A program made the translations under genes and the position numbers. A stretch of DNA of 14,147 bases, taken from the NCBI GenBank assembly GCA_023432225.1, contig JAEYUW010000005.1, positions 1 through 14,147 on the forward strand, given 5' to 3'. This document shows positions 1-10,082 of this stretch, piece after piece. Source of the DNA: Verrucomicrobiota bacterium. Its GTDB lineage: Bacteria; Verrucomicrobiota; Verrucomicrobiia; Opitutales; Opitutaceae. The first letter of the stretch is position 1. Every line of letters begins with the position of its first letter. The notes under the pieces were generated by a model. It ran no database searches. It was not told the origin of the DNA and saw only the letters and a program-made list of their open reading frames with translations.

Positions 1-27
1 CGTTCGCGCGGAGCGGCGCGGCTTGAC

Positions 28-43
28 GGGTGCAAAACTTGCA
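28..43 (+). promoter_or_regulatory. Sigma-54-like -24/-12 promoter overlapping a perfect inverted repeat
   Basis: GGGTGCAAAACTTGCA keeps the GG at -24 and a full TTGCA at -12 with the required 10-bp spacing. It departs from TGGCACR-N4-TTGCW at three -24 positions. Transcription would begin near 53, giving a leader of about 20 nt that holds the ribosome site. The same stretch contains the perfect inverted repeat GTGCAA-AAC-TTGCAC (30-44), which could be a regulator site. A TTGACG at 23-28 has no partner -10 box, so a sigma-70 reading is weaker. Confidence 0.4.
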
Positions 44-60
44 CGGCCGCGGCGATGGTC

Positions 61-72
61 GTAGGGAAGAGG
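61..72 (+). promoter_or_regulatory. Ribosome binding site of the sigma-54 activator gene
   Basis: The purine-rich GTAGGGAAGAGG lies directly before the ATG at 74. It is the only clear Shine-Dalgarno-like sequence among the gene starts in this window, and it fixes this start. Confidence 0.55.
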
Positions 73-73
73 C

Positions 74-1117
74 ATGGCTGAATCAGTGCTCAGCGCCGGG
101 CTGAAACCGGGGGCCTCGGCCGAGCCGGAGAGGCGGGATCCCCTGCTGTTGAAAGGGGAAAGTGCGGCGATCCGGCGCGTGCAGCAGGCGGCGCTGGCGG
201 TGGCGGACACCGACGTGACCGTCCTGATCACCGGCGAAAGCGGCACGGGCAAGGAGCTGGTCGCGCGGACGATCCACCAGCACAGCATGCGCGCGGCCGG
301 ACCGTTCATCTTCGTGAATTGCGCGGCCCTCGCCGAGCCGTTGCTCGAGGCCGAGTTGTTCGGCTACAAGAAGGGAGCGTTCACCGATGCCCGGACCGAC
401 AAGCCGGGCCGCTTCCAACTGGCCGACGGCGGCACGCTCTTTCTCGACGAGATCGGCTCCCTGTCGCTCGCCACCCAGGCGAAGATCCTCACCGCCATCG
501 ACGACGGCAAAATCCGCCGTCTCGGCGCGACGCGCGAACTCGCCGTCGACGCGCACCTGATCGCCGCCAACAACCAGCCGCTCGCCGAACTCGTGCGCGC
601 CGGCAAGTTCCGCGAGGACCTTTTTCACCGCCTGCATTTGCTCCACGTCACGCTGCCACCGCTGCGCGAACGCGGCGCCGACATCGTGCCGCTCGCGCGC
701 CACCTGCTCGCGCGCCTCGCGCAGCGTCACCGCCGCGGCGCCGTGGCGTTCACCGCCGCGGCCGAGCGCGCGCTCGTCGCCCACGGCTGGCCGGGCAACA
801 TCCGCGAGCTCTCCCACGAAATCGAACGCGCCTTGATCTTCAGCCAAGGCGCCACGCTCGACCTCGCCACGTTGACCGCGCCCGAGCCCACCGCGGTGTC
901 CGACTCGCCCGCGACAGCCGCGTGGCGCAATCCCACCTGGCGACTGCCCGAGAGCGGTTTCGCCATCGACGATCTCGTCGAGTCGCTCGTGACCGAGGCG
1001 CTGCGCGAGACCAACCAGAACGTCTCCGCCGCCGCGCGCCGGCTCGGCGTGACGCGCGAATTCCTGCGCTACCGTCTCGCGGCGCGCCGTCAGCTGCCCC
1101 CGGAAAATGGTGGCTGA
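74..1117 (+). CDS. Sigma-54-dependent transcriptional activator without a receiver domain
   Basis: A 347-aa bacterial enhancer-binding protein that would use ATP hydrolysis to open sigma-54 RNA polymerase complexes. Visible motifs: Walker A GESGTGKE (54-61), the sigma-54-contacting loop as GAFTDA (101-106; the classic form is GAFTGA), Walker B LFLDE (D125, E126), the sensor-II region GWPGNIREL (238-246), and a Fis-type helix-turn-helix from about N316 to R338. Only about 22 residues precede the AAA+ domain, so the usual N-terminal receiver, GAF or PAS module is missing. Activity must then be constitutive, set by protein level, or controlled in trans. A separate receiver-only regulator and a histidine kinase lie downstream. 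The gene is monocistronic: a terminator follows 58 nt after the stop. The family call is secure; the target genes are inferred. Confidence 0.93.
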   Translation: MAESVLSAGLKPGASAEPERRDPLLLKGESAAIRRVQQAALAVADTDVTVLITGESGTGKELVARTIHQHSMRAAGPFIFVNCAALAEPLLEAELFGYKKGAFTDARTDKPGRFQLADGGTLFLDEIGSLSLATQAKILTAIDDGKIRRLGATRELAVDAHLIAANNQPLAELVRAGKFREDLFHRLHLLHVTLPPLRERGADIVPLARHLLARLAQRHRRGAVAFTAAAERALVAHGWPGNIRELSHEIERALIFSQGATLDLATLTAPEPTAVSDSPATAAWRNPTWRLPESGFAIDDLVESLVTEALRETNQNVSAAARRLGVTREFLRYRLAARRQLPPENGG

Positions 1118-1148
1118 CACCCATGCGCGTGCCGCGACGCGCTCGATC

Positions 1149-1166
1149 GTGGTGGTCTGCAACCAC
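1149..1166. promoter_or_regulatory. Possible upstream activator site (short inverted repeat)
   Basis: GTGGT-CTGCA-ACCAC (1152-1166) is a 5-bp inverted repeat about 90 bp upstream of the sigma-54-like promoter at 1254-1269. That is a normal distance for an enhancer-binding protein site. The match is short and could be chance. Confidence 0.2.
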
Positions 1167-1174
1167 TCATCCGT

Positions 1175-1197
1175 GCCGCTCGCGCGGCTCGTTTTTT
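1175..1197 (+). terminator. Intrinsic terminator of the sigma-54 activator gene
   Basis: A GCCGC/GCGGC stem (1175-1179 with 1184-1188) with a TCGC tetraloop is followed within 3 nt by six T residues (1192-1197). This is the best-formed intrinsic terminator in the window. It separates the activator from the secreted-protein gene. Confidence 0.7.
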
Positions 1198-1253
1198 CCG
1201 AAAAATTTCGCAAACTTCTCCGGCGCAACAGCGCTGCACGGCACTCCGCCGCA

Positions 1254-1269
1254 CGGCACAGTTCTCGCA
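1254..1269 (+). promoter_or_regulatory. Sigma-54-like promoter of the secreted-protein gene
   Basis: CGGCACAGTTCTCGCA matches TGGCACR-N4-TTGCW at 10 of 12 defined positions, including the key GG and GC with exact 10-bp spacing. The mismatches are T to C at the first base and T to C in the -12 box. The start site would fall at about 1279-1281, almost on the ATG at 1282, giving a leaderless or nearly leaderless mRNA. This fits the absence of a Shine-Dalgarno sequence there. The neighbouring gene encodes a sigma-54 activator, which supports the reading. Confidence 0.45.
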
Positions 1270-1281
1270 ATTAAGTCCGGC

Positions 1282-2955
1282 ATGAAACCTATCCCTCGTT
1301 TCGCTCTGCTGCTTTCTGCGCTCACCGCCACGGCCCTGACCGCTCTGGCCGCCGAACAAACTTCCTCCAGCTCCTCCTCGTCCAGCGGCGGCGAAGTGCG
1401 CGAAACCCCGCGCAGCTACACCGACCACACGACCACCTATCGCGTCGACAACAGCTACAGTAATTTCAACTACAGCTCCGGCTTCGGACACTTCGGCAGC
1501 TATCCCGGCCCGTTCACCAGCGGCTACTCCACCACCGTCACGGTCCGCCGGCAGATGATTTTCCTGCCGCCGACCCCGCCGGCTCTCGGTGAAATCGTCC
1601 CCATCACCCGTCAGCGCTCGACTTCGCTCACCGCGATGACGCTGCCGCCGATCCTGCGGAATTGCATCTACGACACCTTCTACGCGCCGCTCAGCGCGCT
1701 GATGTATTCCGAGGATCTCTCGCGCAAACGCCGTGAGACGCTCGACGGCTACATCGCCGCGCGCCTGCAAGCCGCCAACGCCCTCCGCACCAAACTCGAA
1801 TCTCTCGCCAGCGCCGACCCCGACACGCGCCAACGCGAGCTGAGCTCCTTCGCGGCCCAACAGACCCCGCAACTCGCCGCGCTCGAAACCACCGCCGACG
1901 GCATTCGCGACAATCTCGTCAACGGCTCCTGGCTCCAAAGCGGCGTCGATTGGGACGACCTGCGCCAATGGCGCCTCGGCGACGACACCCGCTGGGAATC
2001 GCAACTCGACGAGATCAAGGTGATCGTCGGTGCCTCGTTCTTCCAGGACGGCCTCTCCTCGGAACAACGCCTCCTCCTCCGCGAAATGGCCATGGAGCTC
2101 GCCGACAGCCTGCAAGCGCCCGACGCGGACATCTCCCTCGGCACACCGGGGCCGTATTTCTATTTCTCGCCGTTCACCGCGCGCATCCGCCTGCCCGCCG
2201 GCCTTCCCGCCGAACTCGAGGCGAAGATCGAAGCCTACCGCGCCAAGAAAGCCGCGCTGAAGCACCAGTTGCGCGACGCCCTCTACAAGACCGACCGCGC
2301 CTTCTTTGCCAGCACGCGCATCAACGCCGTCAAGGCACTCGCCGCTTCGCAAGCGCCGGAGTTCGCCGCCGTCGAGCAACTCGCCGAGGAGATCCGCATC
2401 GGCCTCGCTCCGTTCCCAAATCCCGCGCGCCCCGCCGCGATCCCGTTGCCGGCGCCGTTGCTGAAACGCATCTCCGCCTACATGGCGCAGAAGAACGCCT
2501 GGCAAAAAGAGATGATGGAAAAGCTCAACGTGCTCCGCACCCAGTTCCCGGACGACCGCGTCGAGTTCTCGCGCCTCGACGGCGCCCCGAGCATCCAGAT
2601 CGTCCCGAACCGCCGCGCCAAAGCCGACACCACCGCCAAGCGCGACGCGGCGATCACCGAACTCGCCACCTTCAACGCCGGCCAACGCAAGGACTACGTC
2701 GCCCTCGCCCGCGAGAAGGAGCAACTCACCACCGAGATCACGCAGGTCGCGACGTCGCTCATCGGCCGCCAGTCCGCCAAGACGATCGACCAGCAACTCG
2801 CCGTCTTCGATCACGCGCTCCGCCAACAGGAGACCTGGCTGCGCTACAGCGACTATGAGTTCGCCGTGCTGCAACCCGGACTCTCCCCCGAGCAACGCCG
2901 CCTGCTCTTCGGCGCCGCGCTCGAGAAACTCGACCTCCCGTTGCTCAACCGCTGA
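1282..2955 (+). CDS. Secreted helical protein with a three-fold internal repeat, unknown function
   Basis: A 557-aa protein of no family I recognise. Residues 1-24 form a signal peptide (K2 and R6, a hydrophobic core of L/A/T, cleavage near A23-A24). An eight-serine run follows (28-35), then a Tyr/Ser/Gly/Thr-rich stretch (about 44-88). From about 145 to the end it looks helical. Three degenerate copies of one unit can be seen: a helix with a Y-x-A-x-K/R core (Y157, Y319, Y400), then a segment like LAAxQAPxFAALExxAExIR (about 187-213, 349-375, 456-486). GLSSEQR (257-263) and GLSPEQR (533-539) follow copies one and three. The reading frame is open far upstream, but the start at 1282 is chosen because it gives a proper signal peptide; the ATG at 1123 does not. 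Likely a periplasmic or surface protein, perhaps structural, controlled by the adjacent sigma-54 activator. Confidence 0.8.
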   Translation: MKPIPRFALLLSALTATALTALAAEQTSSSSSSSSGGEVRETPRSYTDHTTTYRVDNSYSNFNYSSGFGHFGSYPGPFTSGYSTTVTVRRQMIFLPPTPPALGEIVPITRQRSTSLTAMTLPPILRNCIYDTFYAPLSALMYSEDLSRKRRETLDGYIAARLQAANALRTKLESLASADPDTRQRELSSFAAQQTPQLAALETTADGIRDNLVNGSWLQSGVDWDDLRQWRLGDDTRWESQLDEIKVIVGASFFQDGLSSEQRLLLREMAMELADSLQAPDADISLGTPGPYFYFSPFTARIRLPAGLPAELEAKIEAYRAKKAALKHQLRDALYKTDRAFFASTRINAVKALAASQAPEFAAVEQLAEEIRIGLAPFPNPARPAAIPLPAPLLKRISAYMAQKNAWQKEMMEKLNVLRTQFPDDRVEFSRLDGAPSIQIVPNRRAKADTTAKRDAAITELATFNAGQRKDYVALAREKEQLTTEITQVATSLIGRQSAKTIDQQLAVFDHALRQQETWLRYSDYEFAVLQPGLSPEQRRLLFGAALEKLDLPLLNR

Positions 2956-2981
2956 CGGCTACGCCTCTCACAAACCCATAC

Positions 2982-3036
2982 TCCGTGGATAACGCGGATG
3001 AACGCAGATGAAAAATATCCGCGTCCATCCGTGTAA
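2982..3036. repeat. Palindromic intergenic repeat element
   Basis: Decamer-like units GTGGATAAC, GCGGATGAAC and GCAGATGAAA are followed by inverted versions (ATCCGCGTCC, ATCCGTGTAAC). The core inverted repeat is ACGCGGAT (2992-2999) with ATCCGCGT (3017-3024), 17 bp apart. From memory, sequences of this style are interspersed between genes in Opitutaceae and some other phyla. It ends with the TAA (3034-3036) that bounds the kinase frame. It could act as an mRNA-end hairpin for the gene before it. Confidence 0.55.
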
Positions 3037-3135
3037 CCCGCGAGCGATTGTTTCCCTCTCTCCGAACTGAAAACCACCGCGCTGCACTTCCTGCGTCTCG
3101 TCACCGCCCGGCCTGGCATCGTTGCCACCGCGGCG

Positions 3136-4458
3136 GTGCTCGCGTTGGTGGCCGTGTTCACCGCGCTGCTCCTCCCCGTCCGCCATCAACTGCGCGACGA
3201 GATGCAGCGCACGCTCATCGATCGCGCGGGCGCGATGCTGCATCCGATCGTGCTTCAACGTTTCGCCGGCCAGCCGGCGGGATCGACCGACAGCGACAAT
3301 CTCCGCGCCGTGCTCCACAGCGCCGAGCAACCCGGCATGCTGGCGATGGCCGTGTTCGACGAGCAAGGCACGCTGCTGCAGGCCGTGCCCGCGTCATTGC
3401 CTTTCGTCGACCTCGCGCCCGACGACTACCTCGAACTCACGCGGCTGCAGCCCGTCAGCCGCTATCATCCCGAGTTTCTACTCCACACCACGTTCGGCTC
3501 CGACGACACGCCGATGGCCAGTTCGCCGGTGTTGGAAGTGTTGTTGCCGCTGCACCGCCCCGGCGACACCCGCCTCGCGGGCGCCGTGCAATACTGGATC
3601 GATGCGCGCGCGCTGGCCGACGACCTCGACGCGATCGAAGCGCGCATCGGCCGCCAGACGCAGACCACGCTCGCACTGGGCGCGGCCCTCGTCGGGCTCG
3701 TCGTCGGCTTGTCCTACTGGCGCCTGTCGCGTGCCCAACGCGAAATCGCCGAGCGCAACGAGCGGCTCATCCGCGCCAACCTCGAACTCTCGCTCGCCGC
3801 CAAAGCCTCCGTGCTCGGCCAGATCACCTCGCATCTGCTCCACGGGTTGCAAGCTCCCGTCGCCGGCCTGCGGGCCGTGATGGCCTCGCGCAGCCAGGGC
3901 GAGGCGGGCGAAGACTGGCAAACGGCAGCGGACTACACCGCGCGTCTGCAGCAGATGATCCAGCAAACCGTCGCCATGCTCGGCGAGCGGCAAGCGCACG
4001 TTTCCTACGAGCTGACGGGTCCGGAATTCGTCAGCCTGTTGCGCGAGCGCCACCGCGCCGCCGCCAGCGCGCGCGGGGTCACACTCCAGTTTGAAACCGA
4101 GCACGCGGCCGGCTCGCTGCCGAGCCACCGGGGCAACCTCCTCGCCCTGGTCGCCGGCAACCTGATTGAAAACGCCATCGAAGCCACGCCGCGCAGCGGC
4201 GCGGTGCACATCACGCTGTCGGCGGTCGCCACGGCGTGGCGTCTGCGCGTCGCCGATGCCGGCCGCGGCATTCCGCCGCAGGTCCGATCAGCGCTTTTTC
4301 AACCCGGCCGCAGCACGAAACCCGGCGGCACCGGACTCGGCCTCGCTATCAGCCACCTGCTCGCGCGGCAAATCGGCGCCGAGCTCACCTTGTGCGAATC
4401 CGGCGCGCACGGCACGACCTTCGAGATCGTTTTGCCGGTAAACGAACCGCCGGTCTGA
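3136..4458 (+). CDS. Membrane sensor histidine kinase
   Basis: 440 aa from the GTG at 3136. Order of parts: a first membrane segment at the extreme N-terminus; a roughly 160-residue extracytoplasmic sensor region without a recognised fold; a second membrane segment (about 177-195); a coiled-coil linker; a dimerisation/phosphoacceptor helix with H236 in HGLQAP; and an ATPase domain with N box N342-N346, DAGRG (374-378) and GGTGLGL (397-403). The residue after the phosphoacceptor His is Gly instead of the usual Glu/Asp. The frame stays open to the TAA at 3034-3036, and the residues encoded just before 3136 continue the hydrophobic segment. The true start is therefore probably upstream, perhaps the CTG at 3067 (Leu-Lys-Thr-Thr start), which would give 463 aa and a full 22-residue membrane span. 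No Shine-Dalgarno is visible at either site. The partner is likely the receiver protein 77 nt downstream. Confidence 0.9.
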   Translation: MLALVAVFTALLLPVRHQLRDEMQRTLIDRAGAMLHPIVLQRFAGQPAGSTDSDNLRAVLHSAEQPGMLAMAVFDEQGTLLQAVPASLPFVDLAPDDYLELTRLQPVSRYHPEFLLHTTFGSDDTPMASSPVLEVLLPLHRPGDTRLAGAVQYWIDARALADDLDAIEARIGRQTQTTLALGAALVGLVVGLSYWRLSRAQREIAERNERLIRANLELSLAAKASVLGQITSHLLHGLQAPVAGLRAVMASRSQGEAGEDWQTAADYTARLQQMIQQTVAMLGERQAHVSYELTGPEFVSLLRERHRAAASARGVTLQFETEHAAGSLPSHRGNLLALVAGNLIENAIEATPRSGAVHITLSAVATAWRLRVADAGRGIPPQVRSALFQPGRSTKPGGTGLGLAISHLLARQIGAELTLCESGAHGTTFEIVLPVNEPPV

Positions 4459-4535
4459 CAATCGGCATCGCCTGGCCCAGAAGCAGCATTGCTTTCGCCA
4501 AGGTGGACCCTAAACGTCCGCTCCGGCTCCCACGC

Positions 4536-4919
4536 ATGCCTGCCACCAAACGTCTCTCCGTCCTCGTCGTCGACGACTCGACCCACATCGTGGAGTTCGT
4601 TTCCGAGTTGCTGCGCCGCGAGGGCCACGACGTGGTCAGCGCCTGCTCCGGCCGGGAGGCGTCGGCGATTCTCGATTCCGTGGCGGTCGACGTCCTGATC
4701 ACGGACGTGCTGATGCCGGACGGCGACGGCATCGAGTTGCTGCATCGGCTGCGACGGACGGGCCGGGTGATGCCGCGCGTCGTGGCCATCTCGGGCGGCG
4801 GGCGTTACGTCGATTCGCAAAACTGCCTCACGATCGCCGCCGGTGCCGGCGCGCAGGTCTGCCTGAAAAAGCCGTTTACGGACGTGGAGCTGCTCGCGGC
4901 GCTGGAAGCGAAGGGGTGA
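4536..4919 (+). CDS. Single-domain response regulator (receiver only)
   Basis: 127 aa, a CheY-like receiver with no output domain. Acidic pair D13/D14, phosphoacceptor D57 (in LITDVLMPDGDG), switch residue S86 and conserved lysine K112 before P113 are all present, so phosphorylation should work. The frame is open upstream, but the ATG at 4536 leaves the normal 5-8 residues before the first beta strand; a GTG at 4503 is possible. It lies 77 nt after the histidine kinase on the same strand and is its likely phosphorylation target. With no output domain it must act by protein contact. The sigma-54 activator at the left, which lacks a receiver, is one candidate partner; that link is inference. 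Confidence 0.9.
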   Translation: MPATKRLSVLVVDDSTHIVEFVSELLRREGHDVVSACSGREASAILDSVAVDVLITDVLMPDGDGIELLHRLRRTGRVMPRVVAISGGGRYVDSQNCLTIAAGAGAQVCLKKPFTDVELLAALEAKG

Positions 4920-4986
4920 CCTCCTTGTCGCGCCCGCAGGAAAACGCGCGCGATTATCCCGAGCGGCGCCGAAGCCTTCTGGCGTA

Positions 4987-5007
4987 GGTCCGGTCTCTGA
5001 ACGGACC
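4987..5007 (+). terminator. Hairpin after the response regulator gene
   Basis: GGTCCG (4987-4992) pairs with CGGACC (5002-5007) across a 9-nt loop, 67 nt after the stop. The 10-bp palindrome GACCGCGGTC (5004-5013) follows. There is no T-run, so it is a weak or factor-dependent terminator at best. Confidence 0.3.
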
Positions 5008-5031
5008 GCGGTCGGCCGCGCGCGTCAAACG

Positions 5032-5050
5032 GGCCAGTCACCGACTGGCC
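5032..5050 (-). terminator. Hairpin terminator of galM
   Basis: A perfect 8-bp stem GGCCAGTC/GACTGGCC with a 3-nt loop starts 9 nt after the galM stop. On the minus strand it is followed by CGTTTGAC, a poor T-tract. Its position between convergent genes fits a terminator that may serve both directions. Confidence 0.5.
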
Positions 5051-5059
5051 TGCTCCGTC

Positions 5060-6157
5060 TCACGCCGCGCTGAAGCGAAACTCCGTGCGCGTCTCGTAGC
5101 GCGCGCCGGGCCGCAGAACGGTGTCCGGAAAATTCGGGTGGTTGATGGCGTCCGGAAAGTGCTGCGTCTCGAGGCAGAAGCCGCCGCGACGCACGATCGT
5201 GGCGCCGTTTTTGCCGACAGTCGCGCCGTCGAGAAAATTGCCCGAGTAAAACTGCATGCCCGGCTCCTCGGTCCACACTTCCAACACGCGGCCGCTCGCC
5301 GGCTCGCGCACGCGCGCCGCGAAGGCCAGCTGGCGCGTCGGACCATCGAGCACGAAGTTGTGATCGTAGCCGCCACCGATCCGGAGTTGCTCGTGCGCCG
5401 CATCGATGCGTGCACCGATGAGGTGCGGCGTCGTGAAATCGAGCGGCGTGCCACCGACGGAGGCGATTTCGCCGGTCGGAATCATGCCCGTGTTCACCGG
5501 CGTGTAGCGCGAAGCGTTGAGCGTGAGCTCGTGATCGAGAATGTCGCCGCGGCCTTCGCCCTTGAGATTGAAGTAGGCGTGCTGGCAGAGATTCACCGGC
5601 GTGGCGCGATCGGTCGTGGCGGCATAGTCGACGCGCAGGACGTTGTCCGCCGTGAGCGTGTAGCGCACGCTGACGTCGAGGTTGCCCGGATAACCTTCCT
5701 CGCCGTCGCGGCTGTGGTAGCGCAGCGTGAGCACCGGCGCTTCCGGTGTCAGTTCAGCGGTGGCCGTCCACAGCACTTTGTCGAAGCCGACATTGCCGCC
5801 GTGCAGGTGGCAGGGCACGCCGTTGGGCGTGTTGTTTTTGGCGAGCTGATAGGTTTTGCCGTCGAGCGTGAAGCGCCCATCGGCGATGCGATTGCCCACG
5901 CGGCCGACCACCGCGCCGAAATAGGGCGAGCCCTTCGCATAATCCTCGACGGAGTTGTAGCCGAGGTTGACGTCCTCGAACTGGCCCGCGCGATCCGGCA
6001 CGAGCAGCCGCACGATAATGGCGCCGTAATCGGTGATGTCCGCGCGCAGGCCGCGAGCGTTCGTCAGCGTGTAGAGCGTGGCGGCGCGACCGTCCGGCAG
6101 TTTGCCGAACGGGGCGGCGGTGATCGTGGAGACGGATGCGGAACGTTTGGCAGACAT
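5060..6157 (-). CDS. galM: Aldose 1-epimerase (galactose mutarotase)
   Basis: A 365-aa cytoplasmic enzyme that interconverts alpha and beta anomers of galactose and glucose, feeding the Leloir pathway. Family signatures are in order: GRVGNRIADGRF (85-96), HLHGGNVGFDK (117-127) with the substrate-binding His H119, NLCQHAYFNL (189-198) with the catalytic acid H193, GGGYDHNFVLD in the second half, and FCLETQHFPDAINHPNFP near the end with the catalytic base E330. The length is normal and no signal peptide is seen. There is no Shine-Dalgarno before the ATG; the sequence there is pyrimidine-rich. No other sugar genes lie next to it, and it is 95 nt downstream of the restriction-modification operon on the same strand. 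A TTGACC box (6208-6213, minus strand) may be a -35 element, but no good -10 follows. Confidence 0.95.
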   Translation of the reverse strand: MSAKRSASVSTITAAPFGKLPDGRAATLYTLTNARGLRADITDYGAIIVRLLVPDRAGQFEDVNLGYNSVEDYAKGSPYFGAVVGRVGNRIADGRFTLDGKTYQLAKNNTPNGVPCHLHGGNVGFDKVLWTATAELTPEAPVLTLRYHSRDGEEGYPGNLDVSVRYTLTADNVLRVDYAATTDRATPVNLCQHAYFNLKGEGRGDILDHELTLNASRYTPVNTGMIPTGEIASVGGTPLDFTTPHLIGARIDAAHEQLRIGGGYDHNFVLDGPTRQLAFAARVREPASGRVLEVWTEEPGMQFYSGNFLDGATVGKNGATIVRRGGFCLETQHFPDAINHPNFPDTVLRPGARYETRTEFRFSAA

Positions 6158-6219
6158 GGCGAAAAGGGAGAACAGCGCGACGCACAGTCTCTCGCACTCT
6201 CACCGATGGTCAAACGCTA

Positions 6220-6234
6220 GCACGGCGCGCGTGC
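6220..6234 (-). terminator. Weak hairpin after the restriction-modification operon
   Basis: GCACG (6220-6224) pairs with CGTGC (6230-6234) over a 5-nt loop, 19 nt past the metallopeptidase stop. There is no real T-tract on the minus strand, so termination may be incomplete and transcription could run on into galM. Confidence 0.25.
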
Positions 6235-6252
6235 GTCAAGATCGGCGACTGC

Positions 6253-6992
6253 CTATTCAAAGCCAAACGATGAGCCTAGATCTTCCAGCTGCCGTTCCCT
6301 GCGCGTGCGATCCGGCATAATGCGGGTCAAAGTCATCCAAAAGGCCGGCGAATGATCTGTGTGTTTAAGGTGGCAGAGTTCGTGCACGATCACGTAGTCG
6401 ATCAGCGAAACCGGAGCGCTCATCAGACGCCAATTGAAGCGCAGCACGCCGCCCTTCCCGCAACTGGCCCAGCGCCGGGATTGACTCGCGATCAAGACCC
6501 GCAGCTTTTGCCGCGCCCCCACTTTGGGCGTCCAGCGCTCCACCCGCTTGGCCAAAAAATCCTGCGCCTGTTGCGTAAACCACGAGACGAGTCGGGCCCG
6601 GATTTCCGGCCGCGGCAAAGCTCTCTTCGACCGCGAAGCCACTTGCAGGAATTCGCCTTCCAACAGCACGCGATCTTCGGCCGCTCCCGCGCAGAGTCGC
6701 AGGCGGTGCTGGCGTCCGAGAAAGTGAAACGTCTCGCCGTTCACGAACTCCCGGGGCGGGCTGGGGGGCGGAGTCTCGCTCCAAGCCTCGGCCCATCGTC
6801 GCTCCAGCCAATCCGCCTTCACGCGTAGAATCTCCACCAGCTTCTCGCGTTTGGTGCCGAGAGGCGCGCGCAACGTCACGCGGCCGTCGGGAGCGAGTTG
6901 CAACGCAATCGTGTGCTGACGCTGCGCGCTGCGAATCACGCGCACCGCGATCTCCGGGCCGCCCGCCCTCAATCGATGACGCAAAACACGAC

Positions 6993-6996
<4 letters not shown>
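6253..6996 (-). CDS. YgjP/DUF45-type zinc metallopeptidase in the R-M operon
   Basis: 247 aa. The zinc motif HELCH (205-209) with a third ligand at H215 (HSPAFW), preceded by RWASCG and FNWRLM, is typical of the YgjP-like M48-related family (DUF45). The ATG overlaps the hsdR stop as ATGA (6993-6996), so translation is probably coupled to hsdR. Proteins of this family are often encoded beside type I restriction genes, but their substrate and role there are not established; proteolytic control of the restriction subunit is a reasonable guess and no more. No signal peptide or membrane segment is seen, so it is cytoplasmic. It is the last gene of the operon. Confidence 0.88.

Positions 6997-10078
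<3,082 letters not shown>

Positions 10079-10082
<4 letters not shown>

Noticed and set aside
83..1270. Long open frame antisense to the sigma-54 activator
   Set aside because: It mirrors a gene with complete motifs and has no domain of its own; long antisense frames are expected at this GC content.
319..1281. Upstream extension of the secreted-protein frame, including the ATG at 1123
   Set aside because: Most of it overlaps the activator in another frame and is Arg/Pro-rich; a start at 1282 gives a clean signal peptide.
1090..2895. 601-codon antisense frame over the secreted-protein gene
   Set aside because: The sense strand has a signal peptide and structured repeats; the antisense product is low-complexity Gly/Ala/Arg/Glu with no motif.
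4473..4488. Sigma-54-like box between kinase and receiver genes
   Set aside because: GG and GC have the right spacing, but the -12 element is CAGC instead of TTGC; too weak to annotate.
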